Source of the DNA: Candidatus Defluviibacterium haderslevense
GTDB taxonomy: Bacteria > Bacteroidota > Bacteroidia > Chitinophagales > Saprospiraceae
DNA: 64,000 nt
Direction of reading: 5' to 3'
Assembly: GCA_016712225.1 (NCBI GenBank)
Contig: JADJRL010000003.1
Location: forward strand, 889,001 to 953,000
Below the pieces are notes generated by a model, which was given only the letters and a program-made list of their open reading frames with translations, searched no databases and was not told the origin of the DNA. The position numbers were made by a program, and so were the translations under genes. This document shows, piece by piece, positions 52,770-62,708 of this stretch (the first letter of the stretch is position 1; every line of letters begins with the position of its first letter).

Positions 52770-55271
52770 TTAATTGCTTCCTATATTGTGGCTACTCTTA
52801 AAAGCTGTAAGACCACATTCTAGAAATTGATTATACGCATCCACGCCTTCCTTATAACCTCTTGGCTTGGCAAGAACTTCTTCGTCTGGACTCATGATCA
52901 CATAAAGTGGTTGCGAATTCTGATTGAAATTTACGATTTGAAAATCAGCCCATTTGTTACCAACATTGCGAATGGTGCTTTTGGTTACCGCAGATATTAG
53001 TTCCTTTTCTAAGGGCTTTCGATCATCTACATATAGCGAAACTAAAACAAAATCATTATTCAATTTATTTCTAATTCTGTCATTAACCCAAATATGTTCT
53101 TCTGTCTTTCTACAGTTCACACAACCATATCCGGTAAAGTCAACCAATAATGGTTTGCCCATTTCCTTGGCATAGGCTTTAGCTTCGTAGTAATCTTTAA
53201 AGCAATCAATATTATTGGCACATTTGGTAAAAGAAATGTATTTGGATTTAATTTCCTGATTTACAGTCGGTGCCCCTAAAAAATAATTATAATTGGCTGG
53301 TGGTGCTAGTCCACTCATTAATGGCAGTGAATGATACGATTTATATTCATCACTATATCTAAATCCAGTAGATAAATAAATGGTAATTGCCAATGCGCTT
53401 AATGCAAACATCCAACGTACGGGAGATAATTTCTTGATCGGGCTATCATGTGGAAATTTAATCCATCCAAACAGATAAATGGTCATCAATGCGAATATCA
53501 ACACCCACAATCCCATAAATAATTCATAACCCAAGATACCCCAATGCTTGGTCATATCTGCTACTGATAAAAATTTAAATGCCAAAGCCAACTCTAGAAA
53601 TCCTAGTACAACTTTTACACTGGACATCCATGAACCTGATTTTGGCAAACTATTCAACCATGCCGGAAAAGCAGCGAATAGTCCAAAAGGCAAGGCTAAG
53701 GCTAGCGAAAATCCAAACATAACTATGGATGGACCTATTGGGCTTTTTGCCGATTCTACTATGGCGGAACCTATGATAGGACCCGTACAGGAAAATGAAA
53801 CTATAGCTAAAGTAAATGCCATAAAAAATATACCAATCAACCCTCCTTTGTCAGCCATATGATCTGTTTTATTAGACCAACTACTCGGTAAGGTAATTTC
53901 AAAATATCCGAAAAACGAAAAGGCAAAAACAATGAATATGATAAAAAATAAAACGTTTGCGACCCAATTCGTAGACAGCTCATTGAGTGCAGTCGCCCCA
54001 AATAATGCTGTGATCACTAATCCTATCGCTACATAAATGACGATAATCGATAATCCATATAATAAACCATTTCTTAATCCGGAAGCTTTGTCTTTACTTC
54101 CTTTAGTAAAATAGGAAACGGTAAGGGGAATCATCGGAAACACACAAGGTGTAAGTAAGGCCAGTAAACCACCCAAAAATCCAAATAAAAACGTCCAAAA
54201 ATGATTGGTTCCTTTAATCAATTCTTCGCCGCATTGTCCAATGGGATTTTTTAATGTATTCACCACTGTTGGTATGGTCTGATCAAAACCATCGCCACCT
54301 TCTCCGGGCATCAAGAAACCAGTCCCGCCTTCATCTCCTTCCATTTTAATACTTCCATTCTGAGCATTGATTTCAAATACTAAGGTTTTAGGTGGTAGGC
54401 ACTTAGTCGCATCACAGGTCTGAAAGGTCATACTACCTTTGATCGGAATTTTAGGGTCTTTGACATCAATCCCTTGTTCAAAAATAACCTGCTCTTTGTA
54501 CTTGATTAACTCCATTTCAAAAATCTCGTCAAATCCGGTGACTTTATGGTCACTGAATTCCTTAAGCTCTCCATCAAACCCATAATGGGTTCCTTTATCC
54601 CAATCCACCGTAGTTGGTATAGGCCCGTCTTCTCCAATTTTATTGGAATAGATAAACCATCCTGAATCAATTATTGCTTTGAACTGAACCTTAAGCTTAG
54701 AGTCGCCCTCTTTAGTCAGACTGGCCTTAACTTTTACCGGATCCAACAATCCTGCATGATCCTGAACGGCACCAACACTGATGGGCATTGCGTTAACAGA
54801 AGCTTCAGGCTGAGCATTTCCACCTACCTGGATGGTAAAATCCTTGGAGGTAGGAGGAATACACGTTGAATTATTGCAAGATGTAAAATATACAGATGCT
54901 TTTAATGGCTTTGAAGGATCCAGGATTTTTACTTTTTGGACAAAATCTACGTGTTCCTTATATTTAGCGACAATGATATCATCAAACAATGGCTCTTTAG
55001 CTTCTTTCTTCTTACCCCTTTCTTCGACTTTTCCAATAAGTGAGAAATGGGACCCTTTGGTAAAGGTAAGTTCTGTCGGTGATGGGCCTTCTGGGTTTGA
55101 TGTCTGGCTGTATATGGCCCATTCTTCGTCTAAAACTGCTTTAAAAATGATTTCATATTCATTTTTAGAAATTAACTTGACCTCTGTAGACCAATGAACC
55201 GGGTCTAAAATCTGAGCATTAGCTGTGCAAAAAGTCAATAAAACAGCTAATAAAAACATGTATTTTCGCAT
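52770..55271 (-). CDS. dsbD: Protein-disulfide reductase DsbD family
   Basis: An 833-residue protein, signal 1-19. Two DsbD-alpha-like beta domains lie at about 20-150 and 175-300, each with a CNNSTCIPPT or CDATKCLPPK pair. About 355-620 is an eight-helix CcdA-type core with reactive Cys in LLTPCVFPMIPLTVSYF and SFSCTGPIIGSA. About 700-830 is a thioredoxin domain with GYGCVNCRKTEEHIW. It passes electrons from cytoplasmic thioredoxin to periplasmic thiols, such as the TlpA-like and cytochrome proteins in this window. The duplicated N-terminal domain is common in Bacteroidota. Confidence 0.93.
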   Translation of the reverse strand: MRKYMFLLAVLLTFCTANAQILDPVHWSTEVKLISKNEYEIIFKAVLDEEWAIYSQTSNPEGPSPTELTFTKGSHFSLIGKVEERGKKKEAKEPLFDDIIVAKYKEHVDFVQKVKILDPSKPLKASVYFTSCNNSTCIPPTSKDFTIQVGGNAQPEASVNAMPISVGAVQDHAGLLDPVKVKASLTKEGDSKLKVQFKAIIDSGWFIYSNKIGEDGPIPTTVDWDKGTHYGFDGELKEFSDHKVTGFDEIFEMELIKYKEQVIFEQGIDVKDPKIPIKGSMTFQTCDATKCLPPKTLVFEINAQNGSIKMEGDEGGTGFLMPGEGGDGFDQTIPTVVNTLKNPIGQCGEELIKGTNHFWTFLFGFLGGLLALLTPCVFPMIPLTVSYFTKGSKDKASGLRNGLLYGLSIIVIYVAIGLVITALFGATALNELSTNWVANVLFFIIFIVFAFSFFGYFEITLPSSWSNKTDHMADKGGLIGIFFMAFTLAIVSFSCTGPIIGSAIVESAKSPIGPSIVMFGFSLALALPFGLFAAFPAWLNSLPKSGSWMSSVKVVLGFLELALAFKFLSVADMTKHWGILGYELFMGLWVLIFALMTIYLFGWIKFPHDSPIKKLSPVRWMFALSALAITIYLSTGFRYSDEYKSYHSLPLMSGLAPPANYNYFLGAPTVNQEIKSKYISFTKCANNIDCFKDYYEAKAYAKEMGKPLLVDFTGYGCVNCRKTEEHIWVNDRIRNKLNNDFVLVSLYVDDRKPLEKELISAVTKSTIRNVGNKWADFQIVNFNQNSQPLYVIMSPDEEVLAKPRGYKEGVDAYNQFLECGLTAFKSSHNIGSN

Positions 55272-55358
55272 ACCTGATTTGATTAAAACTAAATTTAAAG
55301 TAAAGTTAAGCCGACACTTCTACATTCTAAGCTATTTAACCCTAATTTAACCAATTGA

Positions 55359-56078
55359 TTAGGCTATCAGCATACTGTGCTCTCTGATCCACTCCAATAA
55401 ACTTTCGAACAATAGTCGTCCATCGGTATTTCCCAATTCAGCTTCAGAAGCCCGTTCCGGATGAGGCATCATGGCAAAGACGTTACGGGTTTCATTACAA
55501 ATTCCGGCTATATTCCAATAAGAACCATTAATGTTGGATTCATCATTCACCTGACCATTCTGGTCACAATACTGGAACATGATTTGGTTATTGTCCCTAA
55601 GTTGCTTCAGTGTAGCTTCATCTGCAAAATATCTTCCCTCAGCGTGCGCAATGGGAATTTTATAGGCTTTGTTTAAGTCCAGATTATAGGTAAATGGGGT
55701 ATCGGTATTACAAGGCTTAACATAAATATTTTGGCAAATAAATTTTTGTTTGTGGTTCAACAATAATTGACCCGGCAATAAACCTGCTTCACACAATATT
55801 TGAAATCCATTACAAATGCCGAATACATACCCTCCGCTCTGAGCAAATCTGATGACCTCATTCATAATGGGTGAGAATCTGGCAATGGCCCCACATCTTA
55901 AATAATCACCAAAAGAAAAACCACCTGGAATGACTATACAATCATTGGGATTAAAATGGGCTAGTGAGGTTTCTTTATGCCAAATTTTAGTTACTTTTTG
56001 TCCTAAAACATCTTGGAGCACATAAATCATGTCATCATCACAATTTGACCCTGGAAAGGTTATTACCCCAAATTTCAT
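55359..56078 (-). CDS. purQ: Phosphoribosylformylglycinamidine synthase, glutaminase subunit
   Basis: A 239-residue class I glutamine amidotransferase. It opens MKFGVITFPGSNCDDDM and has IPGGFSFGDYLRCGAIAR, the nucleophile Cys in VFGICNGFQIL and the His-Glu pair in MMPHPERASE. It feeds ammonia to PurL for purine synthesis. The length is normal. It follows the DUF6427-like membrane gene after 3 bases. Confidence 0.95.
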   Translation of the reverse strand: MKFGVITFPGSNCDDDMIYVLQDVLGQKVTKIWHKETSLAHFNPNDCIVIPGGFSFGDYLRCGAIARFSPIMNEVIRFAQSGGYVFGICNGFQILCEAGLLPGQLLLNHKQKFICQNIYVKPCNTDTPFTYNLDLNKAYKIPIAHAEGRYFADEATLKQLRDNNQIMFQYCDQNGQVNDESNINGSYWNIAGICNETRNVFAMMPHPERASEAELGNTDGRLLFESLLEWIREHSMLIA

Positions 56079-56081
56079 AGA

Positions 56082-57059
56082 CTACCAATTTTGAAATTGC
56101 AAAAATAATGCAGTTAGAACAAATATCAGGTGTAAAGTTTCTTCAAACAGGGAATTTTTAATTTTTGTAATCAACAAGCCCAATAATATGGATAATGGTG
56201 TGATAAACATCAGTAAATGACTTACAGAAACTACTTTGAGAAAAAACAGAGAAAACAAACTAATAAACAAACACCAAAAAATCAAATCATAATATTTTTG
56301 AATATTAATGGTTCGTTTAATCTGAAAAAAACTAAACTGTATCAGACAAATAATAAATAAGATAAAAATGATTCCAAAGGCCACCCATCCTTTAGATGTC
56401 AATTCCATCGAAAACATATAGGGACTAAAATAAGACTTAATCTGAGTATCCATAAAGACTTGATTCAGATTCAACACATAAAAAAGTACAAATACTAAAA
56501 AATACACATTGAAAAATCCAAAAAGAATTTGAAAAAATTCACGCAATACAAAGCCTCGAAGAATAACCAGAGCAAGAACTCCAAAAAAAATAAAAATGTA
56601 GTAAGGCACATAAAACAAACTGGCCAAACCGATCATAAATCCAAAATTATATAAATGGAAAGGCACATTTTTACGGATGTAAATATCAAAAACAGAATAC
56701 AGAGCACCGCAAAAAAATAAATTAGCTACCAGTATGGGAGATAAGGCTAAAGTACTGTGATGAAATCCGCATAAAATAATAAAAAAAATACCTGCAAACA
56801 ATTGTCCCTCGGGATTCAATTTCAGATGAATCACGATGCGATTGATCATGATCGCCTGTATCGCGATAAGTAGGGAAGAAACAATAAATGAAGATTGGAT
56901 TGACCAGCTTATGGAACCAAATAATTGATGGTATATCCAGTCTGACTCATAGCTCGGTTCTTGAAATTGACCAAGCCAGGTACCCAAATGCAATACCATT
57001 GCATAAGGAAAAATTAAGAAGGTGGTAAAAAATAGATTTTTCCTAAAAAGCTGGAGCAC
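56082..57059 (-). CDS. Polytopic membrane protein (DUF6427-like)
   Basis: A 325-residue protein with about nine hydrophobic segments and a GTG start. The stretch GFMIGLASLFYVPYYIFIFF followed by LVILRGFVLREFFQ is what I remember from DUF6427. It has no catalytic motif and few charged residues. Its tight coupling to purQ (3 bases) may be chance or a conserved Bacteroidota arrangement. Function unknown. Confidence 0.7.
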   Translation of the reverse strand: MLQLFRKNLFFTTFLIFPYAMVLHLGTWLGQFQEPSYESDWIYHQLFGSISWSIQSSFIVSSLLIAIQAIMINRIVIHLKLNPEGQLFAGIFFIILCGFHHSTLALSPILVANLFFCGALYSVFDIYIRKNVPFHLYNFGFMIGLASLFYVPYYIFIFFGVLALVILRGFVLREFFQILFGFFNVYFLVFVLFYVLNLNQVFMDTQIKSYFSPYMFSMELTSKGWVAFGIIFILFIICLIQFSFFQIKRTINIQKYYDLIFWCLFISLFSLFFLKVVSVSHLLMFITPLSILLGLLITKIKNSLFEETLHLIFVLTALFLQFQNW

Positions 57060-57163
57060 GATAGCTTAATTTGCTGCTAAGATAGACTATTTTAATAAAA
57101 CTGAACAAAGTACCGGAAAGGCCAGTTCTATATATTCAAGGGTTCCATTACCTTTAAGCCTAA

Positions 57164-58144
57164 ATGATCATGAAGACCAGCTTAAATCAAATCAAGTCTC
57201 CCATAGAAAACGAACTTAAGTTGTTCGATACCCATTTCAAAAAAGCTATATCCAGCCGAGTTTCTCTACTAGATAAAATCAGTTACTATATCGTCAAAAC
57301 CAAAGGCAAACAATTCAGACCCTTGATCGCTTTGCTGAGTGCCAAGGTATTTGGACCCATAAATGAGGAATCCTATACCGCTGCCACCATGGTGGAATTA
57401 CTGCATACAGCTACTTTGGTGCATGATGATGTGGTGGATGAATCTGACCAAAGGCGTGGGTTCTTTTCCATAAATGCATTATGGAAAAACAAGATAGCAG
57501 TCCTCGTGGGAGACTATTTATTATCCAAGGGACTCCTTGTGGCCCTGGAAAAAGAGCAATATGCCATGTTAAAGATCCTGTCTGAAGCGGTCAGTGCGAT
57601 GAGCGAGGGCGAATTGTTACAATTAGAAAAAGCCCGAAGACTGGATATTACCGAGGACATTTATTTTGACATCATCAAACAAAAAACGGCGACCCTAATA
57701 TCTGCTTCATGTACCTGCGGTGCCATAAGCACTTGTCAAAGTGAAGAATATATACAAACCATGAAACGCTTTGGTCTTAACCTTGGTATTGCCTACCAAA
57801 TCAAAGACGATTTAATGGATTTATCTGAGCACAATACCGGAAAACCCAAAATTCATGATATCAGAGAAAAGAAGATGACCCTTCCCCTGATCATTGCCCT
57901 TAAGAACGCTCCGCACCCTGAAAGCTTCCAGATTATCCAAAGCATTCGCAACCATTCAGAAGACGAGACTGTAATCCGAAAAGCAGTACAATTTATCATC
58001 CAATACAACGGTATCAACCAATCCATAGAACGCATGAATGCCTATCGGGATTTGGCGCTTAAAGATCTGGCAACACTTCCATCTAATGATGCTCGTTTGG
58101 CCTTAGAACAATTGTGTTACTTTGTTACTGAAAGGGAGAAGTAA
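57164..58144 (+). CDS. Polyprenyl diphosphate synthase (trans-isoprenyl)
   Basis: A 326-residue enzyme with the first Asp-rich motif in LVHDDVVDESDQRRG (about 87-101) and the second in AYQIKDDLMDLSE. FRPLIALLSA and the GDYLLSKG block also match. It chains isopentenyl diphosphate to make octaprenyl or similar tails for menaquinone or undecaprenyl-type carriers; the product length cannot be told. The start may be ATG 57164 or 57170. Confidence 0.92.
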   Translation: MIMKTSLNQIKSPIENELKLFDTHFKKAISSRVSLLDKISYYIVKTKGKQFRPLIALLSAKVFGPINEESYTAATMVELLHTATLVHDDVVDESDQRRGFFSINALWKNKIAVLVGDYLLSKGLLVALEKEQYAMLKILSEAVSAMSEGELLQLEKARRLDITEDIYFDIIKQKTATLISASCTCGAISTCQSEEYIQTMKRFGLNLGIAYQIKDDLMDLSEHNTGKPKIHDIREKKMTLPLIIALKNAPHPESFQIIQSIRNHSEDETVIRKAVQFIIQYNGINQSIERMNAYRDLALKDLATLPSNDARLALEQLCYFVTEREK

Positions 58145-58154
58145 AGCTTTAGAT

Positions 58155-58182
58155 TTGGTGGCAAAAAAAATTAATATCTTTG
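58155..58182 (+). promoter_or_regulatory. Possible Bacteroidota-type promoter upstream of the Fic gene
   Basis: TTG at 58155-58157 and TATCTTTG at 58175-58182 are 17 bases apart, at the short end of the accepted range. The leader to the ATG at 58310 would be about 120 bases and contains a five-codon open stretch (58211-58228). Alternatively it marks a gene that has been lost. Confidence 0.4.
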
Positions 58183-58309
58183 GAAAAAGATGGAGATAAA
58201 CACATATATTATGGAATCCGATGACTAAAGCAAAAGTTGTTATGAATTAAGCTTAGTAAATGAATTCATTTCTAATAAACCACCTAGAGACCTCACAAGC
58301 GTTTAAACA

Positions 58310-59086
58310 ATGACACAATTGCTTACAAAAGAATTTTACAAAACTTATCTATCCTTGTTGGATACAAAACTTGACGATGCGCTAAAGCAAATAAAGGAAC
58401 ATGAATGGAACGTAGAAAATTTCAAATTTTTTACAGCAGTTTCCGTGATGTCATCTTTAAAAATTGAAGGTGAAGAAATGGAAGTAGATAGTTATATAAA
58501 ACATAAAACACTGAACATAGAATACTTGCCCATACTTACACAGAAACCAAACGATTTGTATGAAGCGTATGAATTTGCAAGAGACCATAAACTTACGAAA
58601 ATCAATTTTTTAAAATCGCACAGCATAGCGACTAAACATCTATTGCATGAATCTCAACGAGGTGTTGTCAGAACAGGCAATATGATTATTATGGACCAAC
58701 AAACGAAACGAATCCAATACGAAGCTGCAAGTGCATCCATTGTAAAAAATGAGTTTGAAAAGCTTTGGGATGAATTGGATATATTGTTGCAGACCAAACT
58801 CAATACTGAAGAAATTTTTTATTATGCTTCATTGCTACATTTGGTGTTTGTAAAAATTCATCCGTTCAATGATGGTAATGGCAGAACTGCTCGATTACTT
58901 GAAAAATGGTTTTTAAGTACTATGCTAGGAGAGCACTTATGGTACATAGGGAGCGAATATCATTACTATAAAAATATTCAATCCTATTATAATAATCTTG
59001 CCGGCATTGGTCTATTTTATGAAGAACTACATTATGAAAAATGTTTGCCTTTTCTATTGATGTTACCTCATGCATTGATAATCTAA
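58310..59086 (+). CDS. Fic-domain protein with N-terminal inhibitory motif
   Basis: A 258-residue protein. The Fic core reads VKIHPFNDGNGRTARLLEKW (about 182-201), complete HPFxDGNGR. An N-terminal SSLKIEGEE (about 46-54) fits the S/T-x3-E-G/N autoinhibitory helix of class II Fic enzymes, so its AMP transfer is probably self-restrained. Fic proteins modify target Tyr, Ser or Thr residues, usually with AMP. No antitoxin gene is adjacent; an intergenic gap of about 100 bases precedes a GxxExxY gene. Confidence 0.9.
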   Translation: MTQLLTKEFYKTYLSLLDTKLDDALKQIKEHEWNVENFKFFTAVSVMSSLKIEGEEMEVDSYIKHKTLNIEYLPILTQKPNDLYEAYEFARDHKLTKINFLKSHSIATKHLLHESQRGVVRTGNMIIMDQQTKRIQYEAASASIVKNEFEKLWDELDILLQTKLNTEEIFYYASLLHLVFVKIHPFNDGNGRTARLLEKWFLSTMLGEHLWYIGSEYHYYKNIQSYYNNLAGIGLFYEELHYEKCLPFLLMLPHALII

Positions 59087-59189
59087 AATTGTTTTGCAAA
59101 TGTTAGAAAAAAATAAAACCAAAGGCACTATAAATGAAAGCGCCAGAAAATGTCAGAACCTCAGATTAAAATGATTAAATGATTTTACT

Positions 59190-59597
59190 ATGATTTCAAA
59201 GGAACAATATAAATACAGCGATTTAACGGGCAAGATTATTGGCTGTGCGATGGAAGTACATAAAATATTGGGTAACGGGTTTCAGGAAGTGATTTATCAA
59301 CGAGCATTAGAAATAGAGATGACTTTGCAAGGATTATCTTTTAGTAGAGAACATGAAATGCCCATTTTTTTTAAAAATCACCAAATAGGAACTCGAAGAG
59401 TTGACTTTTTGGTGGAAGGTATAATTTCTGTTGAAATTAAAGCAGTTACTAAATTAGAAGATGTACACCTAGCACAAGCAATAAACTATTTGGAAGCCTA
59501 TAATTTAGAAATTGGCTTGCTCATCAATTTTGGAGCTAAAAGTTTAGAATTTAAACGCTTGATAAATTCAAAGTTTGATAAATCAAATAAATCATAG
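59190..59597 (+). CDS. GxxExxY protein
   Basis: A 135-residue protein with LGNGFQEVIYQRALEIEM (about 27-44), containing the G-x-x-E-x-x-Y pattern that names the family, then VDFLVEGIISVEIKAV and QAINYLEAYNLEIGLLINFG. The fold resembles restriction-type nucleases (D-ExK-like: VDFLV...VEIKA), and the activity is unknown. Family members are scattered and mobile in Bacteroidota. Confidence 0.88.
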   Translation: MISKEQYKYSDLTGKIIGCAMEVHKILGNGFQEVIYQRALEIEMTLQGLSFSREHEMPIFFKNHQIGTRRVDFLVEGIISVEIKAVTKLEDVHLAQAINYLEAYNLEIGLLINFGAKSLEFKRLINSKFDKSNKS

Positions 59598-59631
59598 AAT
59601 CAGCTAAATCAGTGGTCCAGACAATTTCTGA

Positions 59632-61005
59632 TCACAATGTCTTTATAAAAGCCACTAAATCTTGTTTTTCCAGGGTTGTTAGTTTAATACCTTGTACCAA
59701 ATTAAAAAACTCCACAACATCTTCCAGTGTCAAAAGCCGACCATCATGCATATAAGGTGGCGTATCCTTAATTCCTCTTAAAGGGAAGGTTTTAATTGGG
59801 CCATCAGCTGAAGCCATCATGCCGTTAATCATTTGGGGCTTATAGAAGCGCTCTACTTGCAGATTGTGCATTAGATTATCGGTATAATATGGTGCTTGGT
59901 GACAGGTGCCACATTTCGCTGTTCCAAAAAATAATTTTTCTCCATTGAGTTCAGATTTTGTTGCTTTTTCGGGATCCAATCTTCCGTAGATATCTAATTT
60001 AGGTGCCGGAGGAAAATCCAGCAAAGCTTGAAATTCACTCATAAAATGAACCTGACTACCACGGTCTAAGATATTCATACCTTTCTTAGCAGCTAAAGTA
60101 ATATCTCCATCAAAATAAGCTGCACGCTGTTCAAATTCCGTAAAATCCTCAATGGTTTTTAATGCGCGCTGAGACCCAAATAACTGTTGAATATTTAAGC
60201 CTCTTAAAGTGGGTACATCTAAGCGATGACGAAATTCCTGGGGGCGAATATCACCAACTAAATGTGTAGCACCATTAGAGTTCCCATTCGTATGACAATC
60301 AAAACAGGTCACTCCAAGGCTGGCAATCTCCGATCTACGATCACTGGTAGCATTGAATTGCTGCTGAGGAAATGGGGTGACAAGCAGACGTAATCCTTCC
60401 AATTGCTTAGGATTAAGTATACTATCAAATATATCATAATAATTTTTGATGGTCACCAGTTGTCCTTGTGAAACATCCCCTAAGTCAGGTCTGGTTGTAA
60501 GGAATATAGGTGCAGGAAATTCCGGAAGAAAATGTTCTGGTAGGTCAAAATCAAGGTCGAATCTGGTCAGATCGCGCCCTTCTTGTTTTTTGATTTCATT
60601 AATATGAGATTGGGGAAACAGCATTCCACCTTCAGGATGATTTGGGTGCGGCAAAGGATAAAATCCCTTTGGCCATAATCCTTTTTCTTTAATTTCTTCA
60701 GGTCGCATGGCTGCAAGTTGACTCCAGGTAGTGCCTTGAGAAAGTTTTACCCGGATGCCTTTTTGGGTAAACTTTCTTTTTCCAGACATCTGTAGATCAG
60801 ACACGTTATTGCTTAAGTCGTACCTTTCGCTTAGTACGTTTTGTTGTTTTTTCATTATGCCGCCTTTTTCTGATTTCATTTTCTTCATGATTTCAGCAAA
60901 GCCACCATCAGTATTGCTTACCGTAAATGCCATTAGGAATACCAAGCCAACTAGGAAAAATGTTGCCATCAGCTTACTATTCTTGAACATGTGTGTATAC
61001 TTCAT
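59632..61005 (-). CDS. Di-haem cytochrome c (cytochrome c peroxidase/MauG-like)
   Basis: A 457-residue exported protein with a hydrophobic N-terminal segment (about 12-30). It has two haem sites: VTCFDCHTN (about 228) and AKCGTCHQAPY (about 357). The C-terminal block GIKDTPPYMHDGRLLTLEDVVEFF is typical of bacterial cytochrome c peroxidases and MauG relatives. It would act in the periplasm in peroxide reduction or oxidative modification. It is longer at the N terminus than classic CcpA. Confidence 0.87.
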   Translation of the reverse strand: MKYTHMFKNSKLMATFFLVGLVFLMAFTVSNTDGGFAEIMKKMKSEKGGIMKKQQNVLSERYDLSNNVSDLQMSGKRKFTQKGIRVKLSQGTTWSQLAAMRPEEIKEKGLWPKGFYPLPHPNHPEGGMLFPQSHINEIKKQEGRDLTRFDLDFDLPEHFLPEFPAPIFLTTRPDLGDVSQGQLVTIKNYYDIFDSILNPKQLEGLRLLVTPFPQQQFNATSDRRSEIASLGVTCFDCHTNGNSNGATHLVGDIRPQEFRHRLDVPTLRGLNIQQLFGSQRALKTIEDFTEFEQRAAYFDGDITLAAKKGMNILDRGSQVHFMSEFQALLDFPPAPKLDIYGRLDPEKATKSELNGEKLFFGTAKCGTCHQAPYYTDNLMHNLQVERFYKPQMINGMMASADGPIKTFPLRGIKDTPPYMHDGRLLTLEDVVEFFNLVQGIKLTTLEKQDLVAFIKTL

Positions 61006-61508
61006 CGTATAAATATTTTTTGTAATTCAAATGTGAACAATCAATATGCAGTATTATGAATCACTTCATTCAGGTGCTGGGGCATAGTATTGACTTCCAT
61101 CTATTTTACAACTCCCATTAACTAAGATTTATAGCTGATCTGATAAAGAAGATAATCTGATACCTAAGTCACACAGCTACAATTTTGCTCTTGAATGAAA
61201 TATTCTTAAGGGTACAAAGTTTGATATATACAATGGTTCAGTTGTTACACGCATTGAATTATAAGTTACATGATTCACGGATTAAATAAATTTGTTTACT
61301 CAATTAATCGCTGCGCATATATTAAATAATCACCCTGTTCAATTCATTTGAATATACTTGGGCCTGATAATAATTTTGTGCCCATCCTAGTCCATTTCAA
61401 AGTGAAATACTTTGATTATGCTAAAAGAAAGAAATTACAATGATCAAGATACGAACACAATGATCAATGTGACCCCAGTTATTAAGTCTATAAAATTTGA
61501 ACCCTAGG
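61006..61508. other. 503-base intergenic stretch with a small hairpin
   Basis: No open frame or RNA gene was found. The clearest element is an inverted repeat TCAAAGT-GAAAT-ACTTTGA (61397-61415), 7-base arms with a 5-base loop; it may be an operator or chance. A second, direct repeat ACAATGATCAA occurs twice between 61437 and 61475. The region is upstream of the cytochrome gene (its promoter should be here) and downstream of the HTH-regulator gene. Confidence 0.5.
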
Positions 61509-62546
61509 CTAACTGTATTTATAAGCCAGCAATCCTTCAATCTCTCTTCTGCCCTGATCCAATTTCTGCCGATACGTTTGGAATAATTCTACCCGTTCTC
61601 GTTCACCCTCATTACTAATCAATGAGCTATGCCTGATCGTGTGTTCCATCCAGACTTTGGTGTAAGCAGTAAATCTTTGGTCAGAAGTTCGTACGAGATT
61701 AGGTGTGTCAAACATGGTAAATACGATCTCCATATCCGGTGAACCTACAAAAATGATGTCGGAGGTACTTACCAATTCGTTAATGTACATTTTACAATGT
61801 GCTGAATGATCAACTTTTTGACCTCTTTTCAACTTCATAGCTTTTGAGGCCATTAGATTTAAATGATCCAACATATCATATAAATCATCCAATATTTGTA
61901 ACACGGTAGATTTATCTTGAAATACTCTTAAATGTATAAAATACTTTAATTGATCTAAAGTAATATCAAACATCCTTATATGCCAAATTTCAGTACCTGG
62001 AAATGTGAAATACGTTTCAATACTTGCATGAATGGCTTTCTGCATGACATCGTCTCTTTGAAATGCTAAATATTCATAAGCTTTCAATGAATCCCCTATT
62101 CTCCAACTGGTATAATTCCATGCATAAATCTTGAAATACAATAGACTGGGAAATAACAAATAATGGAAAATGGGAATCTCATTAGCTTGATAAATATAAT
62201 TGAGTTCTTTGATTTGGCTAATGGCAGTAACGTGTTTCTGAATATTGAGAAAATAATCCCGATAATGATCGGGCTTCTTACGTATTGCATCACTATAGAA
62301 TGGAATTGGCGATGCTTTGTGTGATATAAATTGATCCAAAGAAATTTGAAATTCTTTACTTAAAACCAATAAATCTTGAATACTAAATTGTATACCACCC
62401 TGAATTTTTTTGTAAGCGGCATTTTCTGAGATACTCAATGTCTTAGCCAGAACGCTTGATAGTTTCTGATTAGGAGCTTTAGACCTAACCTCTTTGAGTA
62501 TTTTATCTTGAAATACAGTCCACTCTTTAAGCTGCAAATTAGCCAT
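61509..62546 (-). CDS. HTH-type regulator of unknown specificity
   Basis: The preferred start is ATG 62546 (MANLQLKEWTVFQD), giving 345 residues; an upstream ATG would add 31 residues of poor composition and overrun a TATGTTTG promoter element. Residues of about 20-75 look like an XRE-like HTH (KLSSVLAKTLSISENAAYKK and FSIQDLLVLSKEFQISLDQF). The remaining 270 residues, rich in aromatic and hydrophobic residues, have no match I can name and may bind a ligand or a partner. Target genes are not known. Confidence 0.7.
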   Translation of the reverse strand: MANLQLKEWTVFQDKILKEVRSKAPNQKLSSVLAKTLSISENAAYKKIQGGIQFSIQDLLVLSKEFQISLDQFISHKASPIPFYSDAIRKKPDHYRDYFLNIQKHVTAISQIKELNYIYQANEIPIFHYLLFPSLLYFKIYAWNYTSWRIGDSLKAYEYLAFQRDDVMQKAIHASIETYFTFPGTEIWHIRMFDITLDQLKYFIHLRVFQDKSTVLQILDDLYDMLDHLNLMASKAMKLKRGQKVDHSAHCKMYINELVSTSDIIFVGSPDMEIVFTMFDTPNLVRTSDQRFTAYTKVWMEHTIRHSSLISNEGERERVELFQTYRQKLDQGRREIEGLLAYKYS

Positions 62547-62596
62547 ATACGCAATATATTTATTAAAATTTGTAATTATACTACAAAATTGATGCC

Positions 62597-62604
62597 CAAA
62601 CATA
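62597..62604 (-). promoter_or_regulatory. -7 element upstream of the HTH-regulator gene
   Basis: TATGTTTG on the minus strand fits TAnnTTTG; a TTTG lies 24 bases upstream (62629-62632), one base beyond the usual range. Its position about 50 bases before the ATG at 62546 supports that start over the earlier one. Confidence 0.4.
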
Positions 62605-62708
62605 ACGAATATGGAGATATTGTTTAAACAAATATGCAAATATTTATTTTTTGGCTAGAATGAGCTAGTAATTTTACATCATGTTAATTACGAAATACAA
62701 TAACAGCC

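Noticed and set aside
58211..58228. Five-codon leader peptide before the Fic gene
   Set aside because: Nothing beyond an ATG and a stop supports translation; such short frames arise by chance.
61397..61415. Rho-independent terminator
   Set aside because: The arms are A+T-rich and 7 bases long with no T run after them on either strand; it is noted only as a hairpin.
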